Below are positions 50,772-59,333 of a stretch of DNA of 64,000 nucleotides, piece by piece. The notes beneath the pieces were generated by a model, which saw nothing but the letters and a program-made list of their open reading frames with translations, made no database searches and was not told the DNA's origin. This DNA comes from JANQPX01 sp039197065 (GTDB lineage Bacteria > Pseudomonadota > Alphaproteobacteria > Geminicoccales > Geminicoccaceae): assembly GCA_039197065.1 (NCBI GenBank), contig JBCCUL010000003.1, positions 1-64,000 of the forward strand. The letters run 5' to 3'. How positions within the stretch are numbered: position 1 is the first letter of the stretch; each line of letters begins with the position of its first letter. A program made the translations under genes and the position numbers.

Positions 50772-51491
50772 TTGTATCAGGTTATTGGATTGGCTCAGCT
50801 ACTACGTTTGACCGCGATGGTAGCGGCTGCCGTCGTGGTGATTTTTGGTCTCATTGCGCCGCCCTCAAATGTCGCGGAAGGCCTTAGGCTGATTGGCTGG
50901 GCGGGCACTTTTCTCGTCATTTTGGCGATCGCATTTGGTGCCAATTGGGGCCTTTGGCGCTGGCTATGGCGCTTCGATTGGGCGAATCGCGTGATCTATC
51001 CGGACTTGACGGGCACGTGGCGTGGCACGATCAAGTCGAACTGGCCGAGCATCGAAGCGATGAAGGATGCCGCCGACCGAAGACGGGATCCTTTCGACAT
51101 CGAAAAGACGACGGTAGATCTCGAGGAAAAGGGCATCACCGTCCGGATTCGAGCGAGCTGGTTCGATATCCACATGAAGCTTGAGACAGACGACGGCTAT
51201 TCCAAATCCGAAAGCATCATGACCAGGCCGGAACGTCGCGCATCCGGCGATCATCGGCTTTTTTATGTCTTTGCGAACAAGACAGAGCACGCAAAACGGA
51301 GCGACAGTGGCGGCCATCGAGGTGCGGCTATCGTCAATGTCGAGTGGGGTGCCGAGCCTTCCTTAAGCGGGCAGTATTGGACAGATCGGAATTGGGAAAA
51401 AGGCTTCAACACGGCGGGTCTGATTTCGATCAAACGCATATCAAAGGATCCCGATTTTAAGACCGAAGATAGGCCTGAGAAGCAAGCTTGA
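50772..51491 (+). CDS. Two-helix membrane protein with Cap15-like beta-barrel region
   Basis: About 239 residues from TTG 50772, preceded by GGGAGGAGG. Two transmembrane helices (about 10-30 and 38-58) lead into a basic Trp-rich stretch and then 'YPDLTGTWRGTI' (76-87). The rest is beta-rich, ending 'LSGQYWTDRNWEKGFNTAGLISIKR'. This order (2TM, PDL.GTW.G, L.G.Y.T.R) resembles Cap15, a CBASS effector whose barrel binds a cyclic dinucleotide and which then damages the inner membrane. It sits 80 bp before cas10, so it is probably the system's membrane effector. The assignment is by pattern, not alignment. Confidence 0.65.
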   Translation: MYQVIGLAQLLRLTAMVAAAVVVIFGLIAPPSNVAEGLRLIGWAGTFLVILAIAFGANWGLWRWLWRFDWANRVIYPDLTGTWRGTIKSNWPSIEAMKDAADRRRDPFDIEKTTVDLEEKGITVRIRASWFDIHMKLETDDGYSKSESIMTRPERRASGDHRLFYVFANKTEHAKRSDSGGHRGAAIVNVEWGAEPSLSGQYWTDRNWEKGFNTAGLISIKRISKDPDFKTEDRPEKQA

Positions 51492-51570
51492 ACGAGTTGA
51501 GTTCTACTTTTCTTTAATTTTTTCCTTAATTTTCCATGCATGGGTGTGTTAACCAACCGCGTTCATATCA

Positions 51571-53136
51571 ATGAAGTTGCGGATGATGGTCTACTATTTG
51601 AGCCTCAGTGCTAGCCATATCGGTCACGCTGTTTTCGATACACAGGATCTCAGCACAATTCGCGGTTCGAGCGCCTTGCTCTTGCGCTGCCCTGAAGAGC
51701 TACTCCAATGGTTAGAGACCGCGGCTGATCTCGGCATCGCCAAGGTGGAGACCATCTTCACTGGCGCCTCGAGCGGTCTTTTCAAAATTGATGCCTCGCT
51801 TACACCAGATGATCTCGTTGCAGCAATCCGGTGCTGGTTGGCGGATCACCATCGCTATCAACATTTCCGCTTCGCGGTTGTCACCGATGATGGCGGCGAC
51901 GGGCAGCTGGATCATCATGAGCGTCTGACCGTCAAAGCACGCTTTGCGGACTATGATGCGGTCTCCCTGTCGATGCCAAACAAGGTCGAGCAAAAGGGCA
52001 CCAAGCCTTGCTCGATTGACGGCATAAGACCAGCATTGGTCACGCTTCATGAGGGTGGGGAAAAAGTCAGCGAAAGCGTTTTTGATCGCCACGTATACGG
52101 ACGTGATGAGCGCCAAGCCTACTATCGGGAGATCGCCCCAGACCTCGAAGGCCAGCCGCTGAAGTTTGCCGACAGCTTGCGCGACATCGTCACATCGCCT
52201 CCAGAGGCCAGTGTTCCACCGATCCTTGAAAAGAAGCTCGCTGTCATTTGGATGGATGGCAACGGCTTCGGCGCCCTTCGCACGCAACTAAAAAACGGGC
52301 TTGGGGTCGACGACGGCCTTCGCTTCTACAGCGAGCAGATCAAGAGCCGTAGGCAGCGGCTTGTCTCTCGGCTCGTGCGTTGGGCGCTTGATCATCAGCC
52401 CGACGAAGGATTCATGAGGACATCAGATGGTCGGATCCGCTTTGAGACGCTGCTTTGGGGCGGCGACGAGATGCTTTGGGTTCTGCCAGCCTGGGCCGCC
52501 TGGGACTTCATGAGCGAGGTTCAGGACGAGATCGCCGACTGGACCATCGCCACGGAGCCCGACGGCAGTGCCGAGCCGCCGCTGACGCACAGCGCCGGCA
52601 TGGTCTTCTGCAACTACAAGACACCGATCTACCGCATGCGGGACCTGGCGGAGACGCTGGCACAGCGGGCGAATTCGGTAAACGAAACGGCAGATCTCCA
52701 GGACAAGCGCAACGCTATTCAGATCCATGCGGTCGAAAGCGTCGATATCCCTGCGAACTACCTGGACCGATATCGGGAGACCGTCTTCTGCCATCAGGAT
52801 GAGGCTGCATTTACCCTGAAGTCAGGTCGGGAATGGGCGGCATTGACCCGTGCGTTGCGCGATCTGGCCTCAAGTCTTCCCCGATCGCAGCTCCACAAGT
52901 TGACAACCGCCAGCGCCAGATCGGCAGGTTCGGGTCACGAAGAAGACGACCAGAATGCGCTTCAGGCCATCCTTGAGCGAAGCAGAATGATGACGAGCTA
53001 TCGACGATTCTGTGACATGCTCTGCCTCGGTGACAACAGCCCTGCCATTCCCGAGCTACTACCGATCCGTCAGCTCTTGGTTCTTTGGCCCTATCTCGAT
53101 CCCTTCGGCCAGCACAAGGTTCAGCAGGATGCGTGA
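51571..53136 (+). CDS. cas10: Small Cas10-like protein without HD domain
   Basis: 521 residues, well below the usual Cas10 size. Residues about 1-140 look like a first, inactive palm ('RGSSALLLRC', 'TIFTGASSGLFKI'). Residues about 220-390 form a second palm with 'AVIWMDGNGFGALR' (Asp229) and 'LLWGGDEMLWVLP' (GGDE at 297-300, in place of GGDD). The C-terminal third is helical. No HD nuclease motif is seen, so DNA cleavage is unlikely, while the palm metal residues suggest nucleotide cyclase activity. The last 8 bp overlap the next gene. Confidence 0.82.
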   Translation: MKLRMMVYYLSLSASHIGHAVFDTQDLSTIRGSSALLLRCPEELLQWLETAADLGIAKVETIFTGASSGLFKIDASLTPDDLVAAIRCWLADHHRYQHFRFAVVTDDGGDGQLDHHERLTVKARFADYDAVSLSMPNKVEQKGTKPCSIDGIRPALVTLHEGGEKVSESVFDRHVYGRDERQAYYREIAPDLEGQPLKFADSLRDIVTSPPEASVPPILEKKLAVIWMDGNGFGALRTQLKNGLGVDDGLRFYSEQIKSRRQRLVSRLVRWALDHQPDEGFMRTSDGRIRFETLLWGGDEMLWVLPAWAAWDFMSEVQDEIADWTIATEPDGSAEPPLTHSAGMVFCNYKTPIYRMRDLAETLAQRANSVNETADLQDKRNAIQIHAVESVDIPANYLDRYRETVFCHQDEAAFTLKSGREWAALTRALRDLASSLPRSQLHKLTTASARSAGSGHEEDDQNALQAILERSRMMTSYRRFCDMLCLGDNSPAIPELLPIRQLLVLWPYLDPFGQHKVQQDA

Positions 53137-54892
53137 GCGCTATGTCACCGACATCGAGCTGACGATCGAAAGCCCCTTCATGTTTCAGGGACTGGCGCCA
53201 ACGGCTTTCGGCATCGATGCCAGCCAAATGCGGCTATCAGAAGATGGGCCGATCACGATTCCTGGAACGCTGATCCAAGGGAACATCCGCGCGGCGTTGA
53301 GCGAGATTGCCGAGATTCACAGCAATCTCGTTAGCCAAGAGCAGGTCTTGAACTGGTTCGGTGCGGGATCAGACGATGCTGGTGTCGGCGATCCTCCAAG
53401 ACGACTAGTGACCTTTCATGACTTCCACGCTGACACCACACTCGCCGAGGATCCATCGCACGCCGTGCATCGCATCGCGATCGATCCCAATCGTGGGGCC
53501 GTCAAGCATGGCGCTTTGCAGATCATCGAGATGCCGTATGCCGTTGGCGAGTCTGTTGCCTTCAAGGGCAAAATGACATCCATCCTCACTATGGAGGAGC
53601 TCCAGCAACTTCACTCTGCAGTCGAGGTGGCTTTCAGCTGCTTGCCGGCGATCGGTGCCTTCAAGAGCATTGGATTCGGCAAGATCACACACTACCGGGT
53701 TCATGCCGCAAGGCGTCGTCAGGCTAGTGTTCCCCCATCCACTTGGAAAGCAAGGACGGACGACGCGCTCATTGCAGTGCTGTGCTTCGATCGGCCGTTT
53801 TTGGTTGATGCCGACCAGGTCGCTGGGAATGTCTTTGTCGGTAAGGACATTGTGCCTGGGTCTGTGATCAAAGGGGCGCTTTCTTGGTACGCCGACGTCA
53901 CTGGAGTCCGAGGAGCGGTCCCTGGATTCGACGATGCGCTTACGAAGATCGTCATTGGTCACGCTTTTCCAATCGACAAGACGTCGAATGATTCCCCACT
54001 TCCAGTGATACCGGCACAACCGCCTCTTTCATTGGTTAGCGTTCCAGATGGCGACCAGGAATATCGATTGGCCGATGTGCTCGTGGCCGACGGACCATGC
54101 ACCTTCGGAGGTGTCGTGCCGGGTTTTTCTCCTTGGAAATCGAGGATGAGACCGACACCGGACCCGCGGTCGATTTGCGGGTGGAGCAGCGTGGCAACTA
54201 GCTACGACACACGAGTTAGGCACAAGACCAATGAAGAAAGCTGGGCGTCCGAAACCGCTGACCTTTTTTCCCTAACCGCCGTTCGCCATGACCAGCATGA
54301 TTGGGTTTGCCGAATTCATCGAAATGGTGCTGAGGTCGACGTCTTTCATCAGATCATTGATGTTCTCGCGGGCGGACTTGAGAGTGTGGGCAAGACAAAG
54401 GCCTCCATCAGCTGCGCGCGTATCGAACCCGAGCTGAAAAATTCTGTTAATCCCCTGCCGAATGGCCTGTTCGCAGTCACTCTTCAGACTGATGCGCTAC
54501 TCAATGACCCCGCGGCAATCAGAAGAAGCCCCAATGGGCAGCATGACTATGACGATTATTGGCAGAACGTAAGCAACGGATCTCTAAAGCTCGTCAGATG
54601 CTTCAGCCGTCACCGTCTTGCAGGCGGCTATTTGGCGATGCGTCACCGACGGGAAGCAGGCATCTACGATCCGTTCCTAATTACGGTAGCTGGCTCCGTC
54701 TTTCTTCTCGAGGCGGATGATCAAGGCAAAAACTATCTCGACCAATGGGCTGAGACTGGCCTTCCTTGCCTGCCATCGGATCCGCCGTTGAACTGGAGGA
54801 CATGTCCTTTCGTCCCCGAGAACGGTTTTGGGGCAATTCGAACCAACGTCGTCGATCATGTCACCTTGGGGGCTGGCGCCGATGTTCTGTAA
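53129..54892 (+). CDS. Fused RAMP protein: Cas7-like domain plus Csx10-like (Cas5-type) region
   Basis: 587 residues from ATG 53129. Domain 1 (about 5-190) is Cas7/Csm3-like: 'IPGTLIQGNIRAALSEI', 'HRIAIDPNRGAVKHGAL', 'AIGAFKSIGFGKI', with Asp30 a candidate cleavage residue. Residues about 210-587 resemble Csx10: 'VPGSVIKGALSW', 'ADLFSLTAV', 'LAGGLESVGKTK', then 'AGSVFLLE' and 'NGFGAI'. It would cap the crRNA handle and start the Cas7 backbone. Csx10 is the hallmark of subtype III-D, where these are separate proteins. It overlaps cas10 by 8 bp and the next gene by 11 bp. Confidence 0.75.
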   Translation: MRERYVTDIELTIESPFMFQGLAPTAFGIDASQMRLSEDGPITIPGTLIQGNIRAALSEIAEIHSNLVSQEQVLNWFGAGSDDAGVGDPPRRLVTFHDFHADTTLAEDPSHAVHRIAIDPNRGAVKHGALQIIEMPYAVGESVAFKGKMTSILTMEELQQLHSAVEVAFSCLPAIGAFKSIGFGKITHYRVHAARRRQASVPPSTWKARTDDALIAVLCFDRPFLVDADQVAGNVFVGKDIVPGSVIKGALSWYADVTGVRGAVPGFDDALTKIVIGHAFPIDKTSNDSPLPVIPAQPPLSLVSVPDGDQEYRLADVLVADGPCTFGGVVPGFSPWKSRMRPTPDPRSICGWSSVATSYDTRVRHKTNEESWASETADLFSLTAVRHDQHDWVCRIHRNGAEVDVFHQIIDVLAGGLESVGKTKASISCARIEPELKNSVNPLPNGLFAVTLQTDALLNDPAAIRRSPNGQHDYDDYWQNVSNGSLKLVRCFSRHRLAGGYLAMRHRREAGIYDPFLITVAGSVFLLEADDQGKNYLDQWAETGLPCLPSDPPLNWRTCPFVPENGFGAIRTNVVDHVTLGAGADVL

Positions 54893-57521
54893 CCGCATCG
54901 AGATCATCGGGAAGATTGTCGTCGAACAGGATAGCCCTCTCCATATCGGCTCGGGAGAATGGGAAGCAAGAACAGGTATTCGGTCCGGAGACTCCTCGGA
55001 TGAGGTAACAGTCGCCAAAGTGGTACGGGCGCGTCAGTACAACAAGGACGGTTCCTTTGCGGATTTACCCTGCATACCCGGATCAACGCTCAAGCACGCC
55101 CTACGTAATCTTTGCGTGCATGAAGAGCTCGCGAACGATCTATTCGGCTACAGCACTGAACCCCGCAGCGACGATGACGAAGGTCAGCGACAAATGGGCC
55201 GGCTCCTGGTCGAAACTGCTGCGCTGACGAAACGTGGAAATGCACGACATCGTCCACATGGCGACTCACAGGAAGGAACGTTCATCGATGCCCGAACGCG
55301 GATCGATCCCGATTGGGGCGTCGCACATAAAGGCGACGGTGCTGGGGGACAGCTCTATCACCTGGAGATGGTAGCTCCTGGTGCTGAATTCGCGATGCGC
55401 CTTCGCCTCCTTGGCGATTTGGAGCCCGCCGAATTCGAGAGCCTTGTCGAGATCTTCAATCAGCTCGCTGCCGGCACGCAGATTGGCAAAGGCACCAAGG
55501 CTTGCCAGGGCAGGATCCGGTTGGTGCCCGACTCACTCACTGTGACCCGTCATTGGCTCGACCCAAATGGCAGGTGGCAGAAAGAGGCAATAGAGCACGA
55601 TCTCGATCCGCCGGAGAAGCTGATCCCGGCAACAGCCTGTCTGCGGCTGGCCTGTCGGGGGCCATATCTGACCATCGACAGTTCGCACGAACACAAGAGC
55701 CGATCGGGCGACCCACAGATTGTGGGTTTGTGCGACGAGAACGGCGGACCGGTGGTGAGACCTACTGGCGTCTTAGGAGCGCTGCGCGCTCGCTGCCGGT
55801 GGCTCAGCAACGAAGCGGATGATTGCACCAAGGTCCTTGGTTCCCGCGATGACCCGAAGACCGAATTGACATCGGTGGAGCGGCTCTTCGGTGTGACCGG
55901 TTGGCGAAGCTGCGTTCAAACTTCGGCGTTGGAGATGAAGGGAGACGCCAGGCCGTTTGAGTTCACGAGCGTCGGTCTGGACCGATTTACCTCAGGCCCG
56001 ATCGAAGGACGTTTGTTCACGGTGAAGGCGCATCGCGGATTTGGAATAAGCTTGAGCCTGGCTCTGGAGAATCGGAACAATCAACTCACCGAAGCGGATC
56101 GAGCGCTTTTTGATCAGCTCGTCGAAGACATTGAACGTAACGGACTGATGCTTGGCGCCGGACAACGTATCGGATTCGGATGGTTCGAGGCACGCAAGCC
56201 CGAGCGACCGAAAGTCGCCGATGTGCTCAGAACATGGAAAAGATCTGAGGCGCCGAAGCTTGACGCCAAGGATGAGGAGAGCATTAGGGCATTTAAGCGA
56301 GGCGCCAAGTCACCCTATCGCATGGTGCCTATCAACCCGACCTTCTATCGCTCGCCAATCCAAGAGGGTTGCCATGCGCGATCTCTGCCCTCGCATGTTT
56401 CGGCGACGATCAACATGGCTTGGATCGCCGAGTCTCCGCTTCTGATCGGCGTCAAGGGCAAGGATGACGTCGTTCGAAGCTTTTCGCTGGCCATGAATTC
56501 TGGCGAGCTCCTGTACAGTCTCCCCGGCAGCAGTCTTCGCGGTATGGTGCGCGCGGTTTTTGAGATCGCCACCGAGTCAAAGCTGACGCCGCTCGACGAA
56601 AAGGCAAAGTTCGACAAGCGAAGCGAAGCCTATTCGCTCTCGACAATCGCGGACCAAACTCAGAGTGATCGCAAGTCTACTGAACGCGACGTCACTGAAA
56701 TGGTCTTTGGCTATGTCGACCAGGAAGATGACGAGCTTGCAACGGACGAAGATGGCAGGCAAAAATCCGACAACGCCTTGAAGGGCCGGGTCTTCTTCGA
56801 GACAGCTCTTTGTCTCAACAATGAGCTGGCGAGAGAGTTCGATCCGCTGACCACGATTCTCGGCGGGCCAAAGGGTAAGTTTCCGCCGTTCTATCTAAAC
56901 GGCCCGAATACCGAACGTTTCGACTGGACGTCACCGGTCGAAAGCATCGAGCTTGCCGGCCGAAAGCGTTATCCGGTGCGGAACCGACATAGTCGGCCTA
57001 GAAGCGTGCCTAAATCCGACGTCACTTCAACGCTAGCTTTTCTGGACACCTCAGATTCATCCCAACCGCTCGTCTTCAGCGGTCGGATCAAGGTGCATAA
57101 TCTGAGCCTGTTCGAGTTCGGCGCCTTGCTCTGGGCGCTTACGTTCGGCGGGCGTGAGGCGACCCATCGGCATATGATGGGGCGGGGCCGGGCCTTCGGC
57201 TATGGCCAATTCGCCCTGCGGCTAGCCTCGGTCAGGGACGATGCGGGCGGCGTTATCTCAAGAGACCAGTGTGCGACCTATATGAAACTCTTCGAACAGT
57301 CGATGGACAAACGCGACACCGCCAATGATCGTCCATGGAGCGAGTCCGACGGAATCAGCGAACTCCTCGCAACCGCAGACCCAAGGAAAGGCGAGATCGT
57401 GCATGAGCACTTGGACTACCCCGGCGACTTCAGGGCGTACAATGCCATAAAGCAAAAAAGGCCCGGCGACGAAGGTCGGTCACTCAAGCCCATGTCTCTG
57501 CTGCTCGATGACAAGACTTGA
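54882..57521 (+). CDS. Triple Cas7-like RAMP fusion protein
   Basis: 879 residues from ATG 54882. Three RAMP domains can be read. Domain 1 (about 3-218) has 'CIPGSTLKHALRNL' and 'LFGY'. Domain 2 (about 250-440) has 'VRPTGVLGALRARCRWL', 'RLFGVTG' and the glycine loop 'LGAGQRIGFGWF'. Domain 3 (about 505-830) has 'LPGSSLRGMVRAVF', 'MVFGYV' and 'MMGRGRAFGYGQF'. Acidic loops near each start (GDSSDE, SGDPQ, GKDD) may hold target-RNA cleavage residues. It would supply three backbone subunits in one chain. An alternative start, ATG 54858, is possible. Confidence 0.8.
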   Translation: MFCNRIEIIGKIVVEQDSPLHIGSGEWEARTGIRSGDSSDEVTVAKVVRARQYNKDGSFADLPCIPGSTLKHALRNLCVHEELANDLFGYSTEPRSDDDEGQRQMGRLLVETAALTKRGNARHRPHGDSQEGTFIDARTRIDPDWGVAHKGDGAGGQLYHLEMVAPGAEFAMRLRLLGDLEPAEFESLVEIFNQLAAGTQIGKGTKACQGRIRLVPDSLTVTRHWLDPNGRWQKEAIEHDLDPPEKLIPATACLRLACRGPYLTIDSSHEHKSRSGDPQIVGLCDENGGPVVRPTGVLGALRARCRWLSNEADDCTKVLGSRDDPKTELTSVERLFGVTGWRSCVQTSALEMKGDARPFEFTSVGLDRFTSGPIEGRLFTVKAHRGFGISLSLALENRNNQLTEADRALFDQLVEDIERNGLMLGAGQRIGFGWFEARKPERPKVADVLRTWKRSEAPKLDAKDEESIRAFKRGAKSPYRMVPINPTFYRSPIQEGCHARSLPSHVSATINMAWIAESPLLIGVKGKDDVVRSFSLAMNSGELLYSLPGSSLRGMVRAVFEIATESKLTPLDEKAKFDKRSEAYSLSTIADQTQSDRKSTERDVTEMVFGYVDQEDDELATDEDGRQKSDNALKGRVFFETALCLNNELAREFDPLTTILGGPKGKFPPFYLNGPNTERFDWTSPVESIELAGRKRYPVRNRHSRPRSVPKSDVTSTLAFLDTSDSSQPLVFSGRIKVHNLSLFEFGALLWALTFGGREATHRHMMGRGRAFGYGQFALRLASVRDDAGGVISRDQCATYMKLFEQSMDKRDTANDRPWSESDGISELLATADPRKGEIVHEHLDYPGDFRAYNAIKQKRPGDEGRSLKPMSLLLDDKT

Positions 57522-57610
57522 GCAACCAGGCCCGTCCCTGACGTTTCATCCAATTGGCCACGGGTGTCGGGCTTTCCATTAAGCAGTTTGCTGGGTATTC
57601 TTTTCTTGAT

Positions 57611-57733
57611 GCTCTTTGACAATCGGATCAGGCCGATTTCCCGCCCAAGATTCTACAAACTTTCCTGTAGAATGTAGTCTTGGAATGGGACTTTTTATGT
57701 GATTGAAAAATCACAATAAAAAAGGGGGGTGCA
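57611..57733 (+). promoter_or_regulatory. CRISPR leader 3
   Basis: Third copy of the shared leader: CTCTTTGACAATCGGATC at the left, the palindrome ATTCTACA ... TGTAGAAT at 57650-57673, GTCTTGGAATGGGAC, and the A-rich run ending GGGGGGTGCA directly before the first repeat. Confidence 0.8.
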
Positions 57734-57976
57734 GTCCGGGCCGAATCCCCATCGTGAGGGGACTGAAACAGTAGGAGCGAAAGTAGTAAAGAACCTGATC
57801 GTCGTCCGGGCCGAATCCCCATCGTGAGGGGACTGAAACACTTTCCAGAGCATCCACGTGTCGACCATGAACGTCCGGGCCGAATCCCCATCGTGAGGGG
57901 ACTGAAACTCAAGAGCCTTCTTTTAGCGAGCGACGTCCTCGTCCGGGCCGAATCCCCATCGTGGGGGGATTGAAAC
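57734..57976 (+). CRISPR. CRISPR array 3: four repeats (last degenerate), three spacers
   Basis: Repeats start at 57734, 57804, 57873 and 57941. The first three are identical (GTCCGGGCCGAATCCCC, then ATCGTGAGGGGACTGAAAC). The fourth has GTGGGGGGATTGAAAC, two changes. Spacers are 34, 33 and 32 bp. The 255 bp to the next gene hold no gene. Confidence 0.96.
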
Positions 57977-58231
57977 GCTTTTGCCCTTTCGGAGTCGTCA
58001 GAACGGACGCATCGAGACCCAGTCTCCATTGCTTTGATGTCACGTTTAGTCATCGGACGTGTCACGTATGCGGAGCCGGTTCCAATGAAAACAAAGGGTT
58101 AATGGGGCAAATCGGTCACGCGAAATGTTTGTGATGTCCACAGACAGAGCAGTCCAGGGTGACCAAGATCCGAGCCGAACCTGATCGCAGGCGCCATCGT
58201 TGCCATGCGGCGGATCGGAAAGGATCGCACC

Positions 58232-58453
58232 ATGAAGCATTTCGATCAGAAGGCGCTCGCGGAGCGCTGGCTGCTCTCGCCCCGTACGCTTGAGCAGTGG
58301 CGCTGGCAGGGCAAGGGGCCACGTTTCCTCAAGGTCGGCGCTCGCGTCGTCTATCGCCTGGAGGACGTCGAGGCGTTCGAGGCGGCGAGCTTGCACGCCA
58401 ACACCGTCGGCGCCATCGTCGATTCTCCCGAGGCTACCCGTGGTAACAGCTGA
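58232..58453 (+). CDS. AlpA/excisionase-type helix-turn-helix protein
   Basis: 73 residues. 'LAERWLLSPRTLEQWRWQGKGPRFLKVGARVVYRLEDVEAF' is the MerR-like HTH of phage and ICE excisionases and regulators. AAAGGA precedes ATG 58232. It overlaps the primase gene by 14 bp and heads a rightward module typical of mobile elements. Confidence 0.85.
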   Translation: MKHFDQKALAERWLLSPRTLEQWRWQGKGPRFLKVGARVVYRLEDVEAFEAASLHANTVGAIVDSPEATRGNS

Positions 58454-59333
58454 AGCCATCGCCGCGGAGCTCGGTGGGAAGAGGTCAGGCTCGGGTTGGA
58501 TGGCCCGCTGTCCGGCTCACGAGGACAGCACACCGAGCCTGTCGATCCGCACTACCGATGACGGCAGGACCCTGGTGCATTGTTTCGCGGGTTGCGATCA
58601 GGGCGCCGTGATCGGTGCGTTGAAACGTCAGGGGCTTTGGCCTGAGCGCTTTTCCGCGACCCGCTCTGGACCCGAAACGGAGTCTATAGCTCCTAAGCGC
58701 AAGGGTCTCGATTCTGGCCGAATCTCGGCCGCTGCAAGGCTCTGGCGTGCTGCAGGACCGGCAACGGGGACCTTGGTCGAGACCTATCTCAAATGGCGAA
58801 AGATTGCGATCGCGCCGCCCGCGACTCTGCGTTTCCATCCCCGTCTGAGACATCGATCCGGCGGATGCTGGCCCGCCATGATCGCCCTCGTCACGCGTGG
58901 AGTCGATGACGTTCCGCTTGCCGTCCATCGGACCTTTCTCCAGCGGCACGGCGCAGGCAAAGCGCCCGTCTCGCCTGCCAAGATGATGCTCGGCTCCTGC
59001 CGCGGCGCGGCGGTCCGCCTTGCGCATGCTGAGGCCGAACTGATGGTCGGCGAGGGGATCGAAACCTGCCTTGCCGCGATGCAGGTAGCCGGCATCCCAG
59101 CCTGGGCAGCACTCTCGACATCCGGGCTCCGCACGCTCGATCTTCCCGAACATATCAAAAGCGTGATCGTTCTCGCTGACGGCGATGAACCCGGCGAGGC
59201 CGCCGCGAAAGCATGCGCCGGTCGATGGAAGCGCGAAGGTCGGGCCGTACGCATAGCCTGGCCGCCCAAAGGCCGCGATTTCAATGATCTGCTGATGTCC
59301 CACACCGCTAAATTTGGTGCGGCATGCCGATGA
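58440..59333 (+). CDS. Phage/ICE-type primase with CHC2 zinc finger and Toprim domain
   Basis: About 297 residues from GTG 58440. The zinc finger is 'CPAHEDSTPSLSI' with 'VHCFAGCDQGAVIGAL'. The Toprim part has 'LMVGEGIETCLAAMQ' and 'VIVLADGDEPGEAAA'. It probably primes DNA synthesis of the mobile element, together with the ATPase encoded next. It overlaps that gene by 10 bp. Confidence 0.85.
   Translation: MVTAEAIAAELGGKRSGSGWMARCPAHEDSTPSLSIRTTDDGRTLVHCFAGCDQGAVIGALKRQGLWPERFSATRSGPETESIAPKRKGLDSGRISAAARLWRAAGPATGTLVETYLKWRKIAIAPPATLRFHPRLRHRSGGCWPAMIALVTRGVDDVPLAVHRTFLQRHGAGKAPVSPAKMMLGSCRGAAVRLAHAEAELMVGEGIETCLAAMQVAGIPAWAALSTSGLRTLDLPEHIKSVIVLADGDEPGEAAAKACAGRWKREGRAVRIAWPPKGRDFNDLLMSHTAKFGAACR

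Noticed and set aside
53129..57521. Subtype III-E (single-chain gRAMP) call
   Set aside because: Two separate RAMP chains and a Cas10 with palm motifs are present, and there is no caspase-like TPR-CHAT neighbour.
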